A DNA stretch of 64,000 nt, taken from DIGJ01 sp041739345. GTDB lineage: Bacteria > Bacillota > Clostridia > Lachnospirales > Lachnospiraceae. How positions within the stretch are numbered: the first letter of the stretch is position 1; the number at the start of each line of letters is the position of its first letter. The stretch lies in the NCBI GenBank assembly GCA_041739345.1, contig JBGSNZ010000004.1:124001-188000 (forward strand), read 5' to 3'. Both the position numbers and the translations under genes were made by a program. A model generated the notes under the pieces. The model worked only from the letters and a program-made list of their open reading frames with translations. It was not told the origin of the DNA and did not search any database. Positions 8,650 to 17,061 of this stretch are shown here, piece after piece.

Positions 8650-10956
8650 TTACGCCTCTTTATAATATTGTAAGGTTTTAAGAATTTCTTCTGGTATATC
8701 CCTTCCAGCTTTTTCTAAGGCATGTACGCTTAGTTCTAGTGTACGAATTTTGGCGGCCTTTTCCTGATTATAACGATTCATTGCCTCTGCAAACATTGGC
8801 TGGCCTTTTAAATTTTCCCTAATATCATAGGAAAATGGACAATACATTGCCAACATTTCTCTTGTCACTTTATTTAATCGAATTGCTCCTTGCGACTCAT
8901 TCCTAACCCATGATTCATAATCCATTGCAAATACTTCTCTTGAATTATTACGGCTCTTTTGAATTTGTGCTTTTAATTTTTCTTTTCGATCTTCGGACAA
9001 ATCACGATTTTTGCGATAAAACTGAATATAATCCATATATTCACTAGTCAGTGATTTATATTTTATATTATTCCATGCAGTACCCTGAATTGTTCTGCAA
9101 AGTTCCCAATGGTATCTACCTAGTACCTTAACAAAAAGTTCCTGTAGATTTTTTACTGTAAAGCTTGGAATTAAAAATCGACCTTTTGAATCTCTCTTTC
9201 TACCACTAAGTTCCTGCCACATGATACCGTTTTCACCACTGTTTGGAAAGATGATAATATCTGGAAAAACCTCTTTTACTACATATTCTCTCTTAATATT
9301 AAGCTCTGCATTATCATAAAATTCTTCTCGGTAAAATACGCTATAATCAACTTTTTTAAGTTCTTCTATCGACTCATTTATTTTGCTACTAGTAACAAAC
9401 GCTTTCCTGATTCCCGTTATGAATGAACTTTCCTGCAAAAAAGGAACAAAAGAAAGTATCTGTCCATTAACCAGACGATTGTTGTATTGGAACATATTTT
9501 GGATTTCGTAATCCAATCGTGCCATTCTATCATTTAGGCGTTTATTTCCTTCATCTTCTGTAATCTCGTTTGTCTTTCGTAAGGAGCGGATATACTCTTC
9601 ATAGTCCAAATCAAACTCACTTTTTGAAGGTAATTTCTTACCTGTATAAATGAGCGTCAGCCACTGCTTCATATTATAAACATTGCAAGGTCCAACAGAT
9701 TCCTCTTCCTCCAGTTCCACAAGTTCTTCCAGCTGTTCTTCTCTCATTAGCGTTTCATCCAAAAAACCATACTTAAGGAACAAGTCAATTACCAGCGGAC
9801 TATCCTGCTTATTATACACCTTCAAAAATACTGCTTTATAAATAATATAATAAATACGAGATAATTCTTTTCGCAGTTTTCTGCTTGTATCATCCGTTGC
9901 GGTTTTATCTCCCAGCATTTTATAAGCATCCAATAATTTTCTAAATTCATTTTGAACTTCTTTTTCAATATTTCCAATTTCAAAAATAGCATCCATTGCA
10001 TTCTGTACGGATGTAACCTTTTGTTTTATTGAAACTCCTACCTCAACTGGTGTTTCTCCAGAAATGATCATATAATAGAGATTTTCCAATTGATCTCGGT
10101 CAATATCTAACTGCTGACCTGCTTTCTTTTCAAATAATCTATCAATATCATTAATCTTTTCTACCATACGGTCAACAGAATCCACAAGCTCCCTGCTTGG
10201 GCTCACTTTTTTAGCATTTACATCAATAATCAGCTTTGCTGTACGTTTAAACAGACAATTTTCTCCAACATCAAAAAGCCGTTTTAAATTTGCACTTAAG
10301 TATCCTGCTATTTCAGAACATTCTAATATGAGCTGTCTTGCAAGCTCTGTTTGTTCTTCAATATGATAAAGAGAAACTGTTTCATTTTGATAATAGGCTT
10401 TTTGTACCTCAATGGCAATGCTCGCACATTCACTATAATACTCTGCTTTACGCATATCAAGAAGTTCACTTTTTTCGTACATCCGTAATAATTCAAGCTC
10501 TTCAAGCGGCATTACCTTATACATTGCATTCTTTGCTTCTGTTTTATACAAATCATAGTAATTCTTTAAAAAAGTATATAAGTTATCGGCTTCATTCGAA
10601 AGTGCTGTTACAATCGCGCACAAATCGCGAATATAACGACTTAAGGATGCCACCATAAGACCACCATATTCCTTATTTGATTTAATTATATTTTCCACAT
10701 CCTCCGGTGACTTTACCGGAAATGGATATACAACCGCATTATCAAATGCTGTATAGGAAACACTGTGACTTCCACTATATAAATCACAAATCCCCAAAAA
10801 ATTGCCCGAACCTAGAATCGTATGCATTCCATCTCGGTGAACCAGTACTCTTCCTTTTAGAACAAGGCACACGCTTTCTACAGGTTCCTTTTCTTCATAA
10901 ATAGAAACCCCTTTTACAATTTGATTCATTACGTTCATGTTAATGTTTAATCCCAT
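8650..10956 (-). CDS. Large protein with N-terminal cNMP-binding-like domain
   Basis: A 768-residue protein without a known name. Residues 15-95 fold like a cyclic-nucleotide-binding domain (EEKEPVESVCLVLKGRVLV, then LGSGNFLGICDLYSG), but the phosphate-binding Arg of true cAMP/cGMP sites is absent (SGSHSVSYTAF), so ligand binding is doubtful. The rest is mostly helical, with possible coiled coils, and has no DNA-binding, kinase or membrane segment that I can see. AGGAGGGG precedes the ATG. It is upstream of the TPR/pseudo-AAA gene and probably cotranscribed with it. A sensing or scaffold role is inference. Confidence 0.6.
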   Translation of the reverse strand: MGLNINMNVMNQIVKGVSIYEEKEPVESVCLVLKGRVLVHRDGMHTILGSGNFLGICDLYSGSHSVSYTAFDNAVVYPFPVKSPEDVENIIKSNKEYGGLMVASLSRYIRDLCAIVTALSNEADNLYTFLKNYYDLYKTEAKNAMYKVMPLEELELLRMYEKSELLDMRKAEYYSECASIAIEVQKAYYQNETVSLYHIEEQTELARQLILECSEIAGYLSANLKRLFDVGENCLFKRTAKLIIDVNAKKVSPSRELVDSVDRMVEKINDIDRLFEKKAGQQLDIDRDQLENLYYMIISGETPVEVGVSIKQKVTSVQNAMDAIFEIGNIEKEVQNEFRKLLDAYKMLGDKTATDDTSRKLRKELSRIYYIIYKAVFLKVYNKQDSPLVIDLFLKYGFLDETLMREEQLEELVELEEEESVGPCNVYNMKQWLTLIYTGKKLPSKSEFDLDYEEYIRSLRKTNEITEDEGNKRLNDRMARLDYEIQNMFQYNNRLVNGQILSFVPFLQESSFITGIRKAFVTSSKINESIEELKKVDYSVFYREEFYDNAELNIKREYVVKEVFPDIIIFPNSGENGIMWQELSGRKRDSKGRFLIPSFTVKNLQELFVKVLGRYHWELCRTIQGTAWNNIKYKSLTSEYMDYIQFYRKNRDLSEDRKEKLKAQIQKSRNNSREVFAMDYESWVRNESQGAIRLNKVTREMLAMYCPFSYDIRENLKGQPMFAEAMNRYNQEKAAKIRTLELSVHALEKAGRDIPEEILKTLQYYKEA

Positions 10957-11041
10957 GACTTCATGCCCCTCCTAATAGTAAAATACATAGACACTATTTA
11001 TTATAAATCAAAATGCTAAATTCTTAAAGTTAAAATTCTAA

Positions 11042-11065
11042 TAAAAAAAGACGCAACTGCGTCTT
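11042..11065 (-). terminator. Terminator of the SRP RNA gene
   Basis: On the minus strand AAGACGCA-GT-TGCGTCTT forms a perfect 8-bp stem followed by more T residues, about 25 nt past the 3' end of the SRP RNA. Confidence 0.9.
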
Positions 11066-11090
11066 AAATACAAATTTCTATTTTTAATTA

Positions 11091-11356
11091 ATCCGCACGC
11101 CCTGCTTCGAATAAAATCCATAAACGTTACCTTTGCAGTTAACTCGGCTCAGGCACCCTTACGGCACACAAGAGGTTTCACTTAGTGCTGCTCCATTCCT
11201 GACCTGACACGATTCATGAATTCCTGTTGCGTAAGACCCAAACGTCAACATCACTTACAAAGGGCAGCTTTACGAAAATATACCCTAGGCAGAACAACAC
11301 CCCTGCTATAGCGGATTGCAGGTACAGGGCACCGCTAACTCCCCGGCTGTGCGGAA
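11091..11356 (-). ncRNA. ffs: Signal recognition particle RNA, large bacterial type
   Basis: About 266 nt with both SRP domains. The Alu part contains GTGCCCTGTACCTGCAATCC followed by GCTATAGCAGGG, the signature of Bacillus/Clostridium SRP RNA. The S-domain Ffh-binding hairpin (minus strand 11210-11185) reads GTGTCAGGTCAGGAATGGAG then CAGCAC, close to the consensus. The ends pair (TCCGCAC with GTGCGGA), fixing the boundaries to within a few bases. The RNA scaffolds Ffh and targets ribosomes making membrane proteins. The GGAA tetraloop is closed by A-U instead of the usual C-G. It has its own promoter and terminator; small reading frames in this interval are not genes. Confidence 0.95.
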
Positions 11357-11394
11357 ATATTTTGACATTTTTAGCACTAGATAGTGCACTCACA

Positions 11395-11423
11395 AGTATA
11401 AATGTTTTACAAAGTTCTGTCAA
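11395..11423 (-). promoter_or_regulatory. Sigma-A type promoter for SRP RNA
   Basis: On the minus strand TTGACA (11423-11418), a 17-nt spacer and TATACT (11400-11395) form a near-consensus vegetative promoter. The -35 hexamer overlaps the tadA stop codon. It predicts a short 5' leader of roughly 30 nt that is removed to give the mature SRP RNA. Confidence 0.85.
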
Positions 11424-11890
11424 GCCTCAATCCCTTTCTTTTTTTCCTGTCGAAGCTCTTTAAAAAATTTTGTTAAAAGTGCGCTGCATTCTTCTACTAA
11501 TACCCCTCGTTCAATTATAACCTTGTGATTAAACTGTTCCATTTCCAACAAATTAATAATAGAACCAGCACATCCCGCCTTTGGGTTCATACTTCCAATT
11601 ACCACCCGCTTCATTCTTGACTGAACGATAGCTCCGGCACACATCTGACAGGGTTCTAACGTAATGTACATCGTACAGTCTTCCAATCTCCAATCACCCA
11701 TTGCTTTGCTGGCCTTTCGAATTGCAAGTAGTTCTGCATGCGCCAATGGATTTTTACTTGTATTTCTTTTATTATATCCTCTTGCGATAATTTTATCCTT
11801 ATATACAATTACGCAACCTATTGGTACTTCCTTAATCTGATACGCTTTTTGAGCCTGTTTGATTGCCTCTTTCATATATTTTACATCCAT
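11420..11890 (-). CDS. tadA: tRNA-specific adenosine deaminase (TadA)
   Basis: A 156-residue zinc deaminase that converts A34 to inosine in tRNA-Arg(ACG), allowing wobble decoding. The zinc and proton-shuttle motif HAE (in NPLAHAELLAI) and the second zinc motif PCQMCAGA are intact. Length and the GCVIVYKDKIIARGYN start match the TadA/CDA fold. The stop codon overlaps the -35 box of the SRP RNA promoter, a pairing of tadA with SRP RNA that is common in Firmicutes. Confidence 0.94.
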   Translation of the reverse strand: MDVKYMKEAIKQAQKAYQIKEVPIGCVIVYKDKIIARGYNKRNTSKNPLAHAELLAIRKASKAMGDWRLEDCTMYITLEPCQMCAGAIVQSRMKRVVIGSMNPKAGCAGSIINLLEMEQFNHKVIIERGVLVEECSALLTKFFKELRQEKKKGIEA

Positions 11891-11974
11891 TGATAAAAAC
11901 TCCTTAACCTTTTACCATAATTTTGCTATACTAGTAATAAAGGTATGATAGCACGAACCAGAAGAGGTGGCAAT

Positions 11975-12526
11975 ATGGACTTAATTTATAAGACTTCACG
12001 TCTTACTTTACGTGTACTTAATTCGACGTATGCACAAGACGTCTGTGAATTTTATAAAAAGAACAGGGATACTTTTGAAGCAGTAGAGCCTCCTCGTATC
12101 CCCAATTTCTATACCATAGATTTTCATCGATCAAATCTTTCAAATGAGTACAATGAATTTATTCAAGGAAAGTACATTCGCTTTTATTTATTTGAACATA
12201 GAAACCCAGAAACCATTATCGGTTCCGTCTGTTTTAATGCTTTTCGTAGCGGCTGTTTTCAAAGCTGTGTCGTTGGCTATAAAATGGATCAAGACTATTG
12301 TAATTTGGGTTACATGACAGAATGTTTAAATTATACCATTCATCAAGTTATTGCAAGGGAATATGGTATTCACCGAATCGAGGCAATGGTATTACCAAGC
12401 AATTATTCTTCGATTCAAGTTCTTAATAAATTAGGATTTGTAAATGAAGGCATCTCTAGAGAATACGCAAAATTAAATGGTATTTGGCGCGATCATTTTA
12501 GATATTCAATGCTTGTATACCAATAA
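11975..12526 (+). CDS. GNAT-family N-acetyltransferase (RimJ/RimL-like)
   Basis: A 183-residue acetyltransferase of the RimJ/RimL branch: TSRLTLRVLN at the start, GYKMDQDYCNLGYMTE in the acetyl-CoA region and HRIEAMVLPSNYSSIQVLNKLGF in the last motif, all typical of ribosomal-protein or small-molecule acetylases. AGAGGTGG before 11975 decides the start over an upstream ATG at 11945. The 3' end overlaps the convergent unknown gene by 34 bp. The acceptor substrate cannot be predicted. Confidence 0.88.
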   Translation: MDLIYKTSRLTLRVLNSTYAQDVCEFYKKNRDTFEAVEPPRIPNFYTIDFHRSNLSNEYNEFIQGKYIRFYLFEHRNPETIIGSVCFNAFRSGCFQSCVVGYKMDQDYCNLGYMTECLNYTIHQVIAREYGIHRIEAMVLPSNYSSIQVLNKLGFVNEGISREYAKLNGIWRDHFRYSMLVYQ

Positions 12527-13287
12527 CCAAAGTCTCCGTATTTTAAATTTCCTCCATTTTTGGGATAGAAATTATGGAAACCAGAGCGACTTGCAATCAT
12601 TTCTTCCCGTTTACAAAAGATGCCTGGCACACCTAGAACAAACCGATTATTTTTTTGCATGACTCCAAGATGTCCGAAGCGGTAATATCCATGTAGCATA
12701 AAATTATCGGTTACCGCATAGGTAAATCGTTCCAATAAATCTGTTAAGGTATATGGGGAGAAAAATGAATTTACTTGAAATAATTCAATTTCATCCGCAT
12801 GATTATCAATTATATTATTGGCTATTCTTTCAAATTCATTTTCCTCTACTTTAATTTCCGCTGCCTCTACCGCTAGTTCTTCCTTTTCTTCCACCTCTTC
12901 TAGTAAGTGAAATTCTTTAAATACCAATGGTTTATCATCCCATTCGGTCCCAAAATACTTATCATCTGCTAGGTATAATATGAGTCCCCCAATTTTTTCA
13001 AAACCAAGCGAAGAGTCTCCTAAATGGTCCAGATTTGTAAGTATTTGTGCATCACCATTTCCATTTTTAAATGTAACCTCTCCTAATGGTATTGCAACAA
13101 AATCTACTTCATCGCGAGCAAATCCATATAAATTTATACTTCCGTTTGAAAAACTTTTTACCTGCATATGTATTGTAATTTTGCATTGATTTTCTTTTGT
13201 TTCAACACGGGCGAATCCAACATTATTTTTCTTAATTTTCATTTCATAATTATAGATATAAGAAACGAACCGTCTATAGTCATTCAT
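12493..13287 (-). CDS. Conserved-looking protein of unknown function
   Basis: 264 residues with no fold I can name. Residues 1-120 are strand-rich with the pattern of a sandwich domain (KITIHMQVK, GSINLYGFARD, GGLILYLADDKYFGTEWDD). A Glu-rich linker (about 128-155) follows, then a C-terminal domain ending in aromatic segments such as GHLGVMQKNNRFVLGVPG and NLKYGDFGYWY. There are no membrane segments or signal peptide. GGAGGG precedes the ATG. The layout resembles uncharacterised Lachnospiraceae proteins, but I cannot confirm a family. It overlaps the GNAT gene tail to tail by 34 bp. Confidence 0.7.
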   Translation of the reverse strand: MNDYRRFVSYIYNYEMKIKKNNVGFARVETKENQCKITIHMQVKSFSNGSINLYGFARDEVDFVAIPLGEVTFKNGNGDAQILTNLDHLGDSSLGFEKIGGLILYLADDKYFGTEWDDKPLVFKEFHLLEEVEEKEELAVEAAEIKVEENEFERIANNIIDNHADEIELFQVNSFFSPYTLTDLLERFTYAVTDNFMLHGYYRFGHLGVMQKNNRFVLGVPGIFCKREEMIASRSGFHNFYPKNGGNLKYGDFGYWYTSIEYLK

Positions 13288-13300
13288 GCTTTCCCTCCAA

Positions 13301-13347
13301 AAGAAAAAATCCTTTTTTCAATAATATATTCATTGAAAAAAGGATTT
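13301..13347 (-). terminator. Terminator of the TraX / two-component / phosphatase operon
   Basis: Perfect 16-bp inverted repeat (13308-13323 with 13332-13347) around an 8-nt loop, followed on the minus strand by a run of T. It lies after the phosphatase gene and before the unknown gene. Confidence 0.88.
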
Positions 13348-13384
13348 ATGAAATCATTCATCTTTTATTACTATTGTTTCCCTT

Positions 13385-13837
13385 TTATTTCGTACAAAAT
13401 TGAAGTAAGGCTTCACACCCTTCCACAACATCTGCATATGTCTTATCAAAATCTCCCGTATACCAAGGATCTGCAATGTCCCTTGGATGGCTAGAATAAT
13501 CTAATAATCTCTTTACCTTGTTTTTATTATCGTCACCTAAGATCCGTAGTATATTCACAACGTTTCGCTGCTCCATTCCAAGAATAAAATCATAGCTGAC
13601 ATAATCTTTTTTTCGAAGCTGCACCGCGGTTTTGCCCGCTGTAGAAATACCATATTCCTTCAGCTTATTTCTAGTACCATGGTGCACGGGATTACCGATT
13701 TCTTCCGTACTGGTTGCTGACGAAGTAATAATGAACTGATCCTTTAACCCTCGCTTTTCCACCATATCTTTTAGTACAAACTCTGCCATTGGAGAACGGC
13801 AGATATTGCCGTGGCAGACGAACATTATACGAATCAT
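13385..13837 (-). CDS. Low molecular weight protein tyrosine phosphatase
   Basis: A 150-residue LMW-PTP. The P-loop CHGNICRS (C8, R14) is at the N-terminus as the family requires and the general acid sits in the late ADPW motif. Such enzymes dephosphorylate tyrosine or arginine on proteins, for example those modified by BY-kinases or McsB. It overlaps the histidine kinase gene by 4 nt (ATGA), so it is the last gene of the TraX/two-component operon. Coupling to a two-component system is unusual and hints at a shared signalling task, though no target is visible. Confidence 0.92.
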   Translation of the reverse strand: MIRIMFVCHGNICRSPMAEFVLKDMVEKRGLKDQFIITSSATSTEEIGNPVHHGTRNKLKEYGISTAGKTAVQLRKKDYVSYDFILGMEQRNVVNILRILGDDNKNKVKRLLDYSSHPRDIADPWYTGDFDKTYADVVEGCEALLQFCTK

Positions 13838-15207
13838 CCCTTTTTACCTCTTTCCGTTGCTTCAATTTCTAGTTGTACAATTCCATGTCCCTCTTTTGAA
13901 TTACTGAGAAGCAGTCTGCCCCCATGAAGTACAGCAACCTTTTTGGAATAGGCAAGACCAATCCCAGAATGACCTGCTGGATTTCGATTTTCATTTTCTG
14001 TATAGAATAAATCCGTTGCATGCTTCAATGCTTCTTTGGAAAATCCCAGCCCACCATCTTCTACTATAATTAGTAGGTATGGTGTACTCTCCTTTATGGA
14101 AATTGTTATGGCTTCCTCTTCTTTGGTAAATCGACAGGCATTTTCAACTATATTTATAACGCATCGCAAAATTGCTTCACGGTCAATATATATGGAAGTT
14201 ACTTCGTTTGCTTTAAAATTAAGGTTTATCCTTCTTATCTTACAAATTTCCTCTGCACATTTCTTTATCTCTTTTACGAACATATTTCCATCGACAATCT
14301 CTTTTTTATAAGTGATTAAATCTTCGCTCAAGGATAATTGGCGCAATTTTTCCACATAACTTTCTGCCTGGAGTGCATTTTTTATAATCACATTCGAACA
14401 AATGATTTGTTCATCGGTGCGTGCAGATTCTGCCAGAAGTTCTGCATTTCCACTAATAACCGTAATCGGCGTCTTTATATCATGTACCAATGCTGCAGTC
14501 TGCACTCTTCTGTCTTGCTCCATCTGCCATTTTTCAATCATGGAATCCTTAAGCGCAGTTCGAAGCTTATCCATCGACTGCATAACCTCATCAAATTCTT
14601 TAATACCAGAGACTTCAAATGGTTTGTCTAAATCTCCATTCGCAAGCTGCTCTGCCGACAGCGTAAGTGGTAGTACGTGTTTCTTTATTTTTTTACCATA
14701 ATAGATCGTGATTATTAAAAATAGTATTAAAATACAAAGTCCGGTTCCAATTCCACAAATTATTTGAAAATCAGGTAGATTATTGTTTAAAATCTCCTTA
14801 CTATAAAAGGTGTTAAAACCATATTGTAAAACACAAGTATCCTTGTTTAAAACAATCTGCGCATGATATCTGGTAGCTCCATTGACTCCATAGAGATAGT
14901 AATCTTTGGCATCGTCTAGCGAGCTTCCTTTTAAGCTAGTCTCGATTACTTCCCCATCCTCTGAAAAAAGTACGTAATCACACAATGGAGTTAGCAATGA
15001 TTGATCAAAGCTACCTACTTGCTTTAATTTTTTTATACTGTCTTGAACCTCATTTTCTGCTGTGTTTGCAGGTAAAACAAATCCATTATTCATTGCCAGA
15101 TTAAAAATAACTAACACAGCGAGCACGGCTAATAAAACCGCAAAAAGAAAACTCACCGCATATTGTATTAATAATGAAACTAATTTTACAGATCTTCGTC
15201 TTTCCAT
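13834..15207 (-). CDS. Membrane sensor histidine kinase
   Basis: A 457-residue kinase: TM1 (about 13-38), an extracytoplasmic domain of about 110 residues, TM2 (about 149-170), HAMP (about 171-222), the HisKA phosphoacceptor in ALVHDIKTP (H242), and HATPase_c with NIVENACRF (N box), VEDGGLGFSK (G1) and GHSGIGLAYSKK (G2). It senses an unknown external cue and phosphorylates the regulator encoded just upstream, whose 3' end it overlaps by 22 nt. A small sensor domain with two membrane passes is typical of antimicrobial-peptide or envelope-stress kinases, but that is only a guess. Confidence 0.92.
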   Translation of the reverse strand: MERRRSVKLVSLLIQYAVSFLFAVLLAVLAVLVIFNLAMNNGFVLPANTAENEVQDSIKKLKQVGSFDQSLLTPLCDYVLFSEDGEVIETSLKGSSLDDAKDYYLYGVNGATRYHAQIVLNKDTCVLQYGFNTFYSKEILNNNLPDFQIICGIGTGLCILILFLIITIYYGKKIKKHVLPLTLSAEQLANGDLDKPFEVSGIKEFDEVMQSMDKLRTALKDSMIEKWQMEQDRRVQTAALVHDIKTPITVISGNAELLAESARTDEQIICSNVIIKNALQAESYVEKLRQLSLSEDLITYKKEIVDGNMFVKEIKKCAEEICKIRRINLNFKANEVTSIYIDREAILRCVINIVENACRFTKEEEAITISIKESTPYLLIIVEDGGLGFSKEALKHATDLFYTENENRNPAGHSGIGLAYSKKVAVLHGGRLLLSNSKEGHGIVQLEIEATERGKKG

Positions 15208-15857
15208 TTGTATCCTACTCCCCAGACAGTTTCAATTGGCATTTCTAAAAATACTTTCAACTTTGCCCTTAGATTTTTAATATGTTCCGTAATAGCTGTA
15301 AGCTCTGAATCTCCATCCATACCAAATATGGTTTCGTAAATTTGTTCTTTACTATAAACTTGTTTCGGATGACTTGCGAGTAATTCACAAATACTGTATT
15401 CACTCTTTGTAAGTGGAATTTTTTCATTATTATAATAAGCCGCCTTTTCTTGCAAATCAAACGTCAAGTTCCCACGCTTGATGCGATGCGTCGGTGTCCT
15501 TGATTCTCTTCGAAGATGAGCACCTACCCTTGCACGAAGCTGCGCAATACGAAAAGGCTTTGTAATATAATCATCGCCTCCAATCGATAGACCTGTGATG
15601 ATATCTTCTTCGTCTACTTTTGCCGTAAGAAAAAGAATGGGACAGTCGGTCTCTTTTCGGATTCGATTACAAATTGAAAACCCGTCTTCTCCTGGAAGCA
15701 TAACATCCAACAGAATTAAATCTGCAAATTTTATCATATTTGTGCTTAAATCATTTGGGTTGATAATCATTTTAACTTGATGACCATCGCGCTCCAATGC
15801 CATTTTTACCATTTGGCAGATGTCCTTAGCATCGTCTACCACTACTATATTTGCCAC
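15186..15857 (-). CDS. OmpR/PhoB-family response regulator
   Basis: About 223 residues. The receiver has VVVDD (acidic pocket), the phosphoacceptor Asp in LILLDVMLP (about D51), Thr in FLTAK and Lys in ITKPF. The C-terminal winged helix ends in VWGVGYKWK, the usual OmpR finish. A GTG start at 15857 is chosen because AGGGAG precedes it and this avoids overlap with the TraX gene; an ATG at 15938 would add 27 unrelated residues. It partners the kinase immediately downstream. Target genes are unknown. Confidence 0.93.
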   Translation of the reverse strand: MANIVVVDDAKDICQMVKMALERDGHQVKMIINPNDLSTNMIKFADLILLDVMLPGEDGFSICNRIRKETDCPILFLTAKVDEEDIITGLSIGGDDYITKPFRIAQLRARVGAHLRRESRTPTHRIKRGNLTFDLQEKAAYYNNEKIPLTKSEYSICELLASHPKQVYSKEQIYETIFGMDGDSELTAITEHIKNLRAKLKVFLEMPIETVWGVGYKWKDEDL

Positions 15858-15868
15858 CCTATCACTCC

Positions 15869-16708
15869 CTAGTGAATTATTAGATAAAGGATCCACGATA
15901 ACGCAAATAGTACATATACATGCCCTGGATAAAACCAATAGAAAAATTGTTTGGAACCTTTACCTCTTTGACCATTATAAAATAAAAGGAAGATTCCTGC
16001 AAATGCACTCATCCATTCAAATGCAAGTGTAAAGTATTCGGCAAAGGTAAGCCCCGGGAAAAATAAGAATATTGTACCAAAATCAAAAATCAATGGCTCA
16101 ACAAACATAACAATTGCCTGTGCCTTCCGATTGTTTCGTAATAGATATAATAAAACTCCTAGCAATATGTAGGCCGCTCCTCCATCTTGTATTGCCGTAA
16201 ATATAGGAAAAAAAGTATAATGTAAAATACCAACCATCGAAGAGAAGGAAGGTACCACATGTACCATACCTATTACAACAAACGCCCAAAGTATTGGTAC
16301 TAATATAGCTGCCAGCCCCTTTTTCCATTGCTTTTTACTAATCCAATCAATTCCCTGCAAAATAACAATCAAAATCGCAAAGTTTGCAAGTATTTGATTT
16401 CTTGGATAAAAGCCATCTGGTCTTTGTATTCCAAATGTAATAAATGCATATTGTAATGCACCCATAACAACCGCAATCGCATACATCGTAAGAAAATATC
16501 GTTTACGGTTATGGGTATGGATAAATCCTTCTACCACACAAAACAAAAATAATGGCGCGGATAATCTCCCGAGCCATGTAAATACTAAAGGTACTTTACC
16601 AGTAAATTCAAAGAAATAATAAATATGGTCCAGTACCATTAGCACAAGTGCAATTGTTTTTAAGTCAAATCCCGTCAATCCTTTTTTTAATCTTATTGCT
16701 TCCTTCAT
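15869..16708 (-). CDS. TraX-family membrane protein
   Basis: A 279-residue integral membrane protein with about eight hydrophobic helices and the TraX N-terminal signature: GLTGFDLKTIALVLMVLDH, then TWLGRLSAPLFLFCVVEGF. TraX acetylates F pilin in E. coli, but chromosomal relatives in Firmicutes are probably acyltransferases acting on other envelope substrates. AGGAG precedes the ATG. It is the first gene of the operon with the two-component system and LMW phosphatase, 11 nt before the regulator's GTG. Confidence 0.87.
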   Translation of the reverse strand: MKEAIRLKKGLTGFDLKTIALVLMVLDHIYYFFEFTGKVPLVFTWLGRLSAPLFLFCVVEGFIHTHNRKRYFLTMYAIAVVMGALQYAFITFGIQRPDGFYPRNQILANFAILIVILQGIDWISKKQWKKGLAAILVPILWAFVVIGMVHVVPSFSSMVGILHYTFFPIFTAIQDGGAAYILLGVLLYLLRNNRKAQAIVMFVEPLIFDFGTIFLFFPGLTFAEYFTLAFEWMSAFAGIFLLFYNGQRGKGSKQFFYWFYPGHVYVLFALSWILYLIIH

Positions 16709-16804
16709 TTTAATACTCCTATCTGTTATAATTTCTTATAATCTGAGTATAAAAATGAATCATAAGGATTTTATAAGGTTTTATTAATTTCTTATTTTTC
16801 TGAT

Positions 16805-16848
16805 CATGAAGTCCTATATTTACTCTACATGAAGTCCTATATTTACTC
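16805..16848. repeat. 23-bp tandem duplication at the end of a small gene
   Basis: CATGAAGTCCTATATTTACTC occurs twice, at 16805-16825 and 16828-16848, giving a 23-bp period. The copies bracket the stop codon of the small membrane protein on the minus strand. Since 23 is not a multiple of three, the duplication shifts frame and creates the present end. Confidence 0.9.
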
Positions 16849-17032
16849 CAATTGAATAGTTTCCGTTATCATCCACCTTGATCGTCTGATACCAGTGATT
16901 ATCCCCCGGCTTCACAAGTTTACTAATCTGAAAGCCCGTCATTCCATATCCAACAGCTCCAATAGCTGATCCTAATATAATTAAACCAATGCTTAGAATA
17001 ATCCATTTTTTTATTTTATCTTTTATATTCAT
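16820..17032 (-). CDS. Small membrane protein, possibly a truncated DUF4097-type partner
   Basis: A 70-residue protein with one N-terminal membrane helix (KKWIILSIGLIILGSAIGAVGYGM) and a short outer segment ending NYSIGVNIGLHVE. GGAG before 17032 supports this start over the upstream ATG. PadR-DUF1700 operons normally include a DUF4097 adhesin-like protein of 250 or more residues with such a start, so this may be its remnant. The stop falls within a 23-bp tandem duplication that shifts frame. It could also be a genuine small protein. Third gene of the PadR operon. Confidence 0.6.
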   Translation of the reverse strand: MNIKDKIKKWIILSIGLIILGSAIGAVGYGMTGFQISKLVKPGDNHWYQTIKVDDNGNYSIGVNIGLHVE

Positions 17033-17061
17033 TTTAGCTCCAATCTGCATAGGTTATATGC

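Noticed and set aside
11214..11423. 69-codon frame on the minus strand and 78-codon frame on the plus strand
   Set aside because: Both lie within the SRP RNA gene and its promoter; the RNA signatures explain the sequence.
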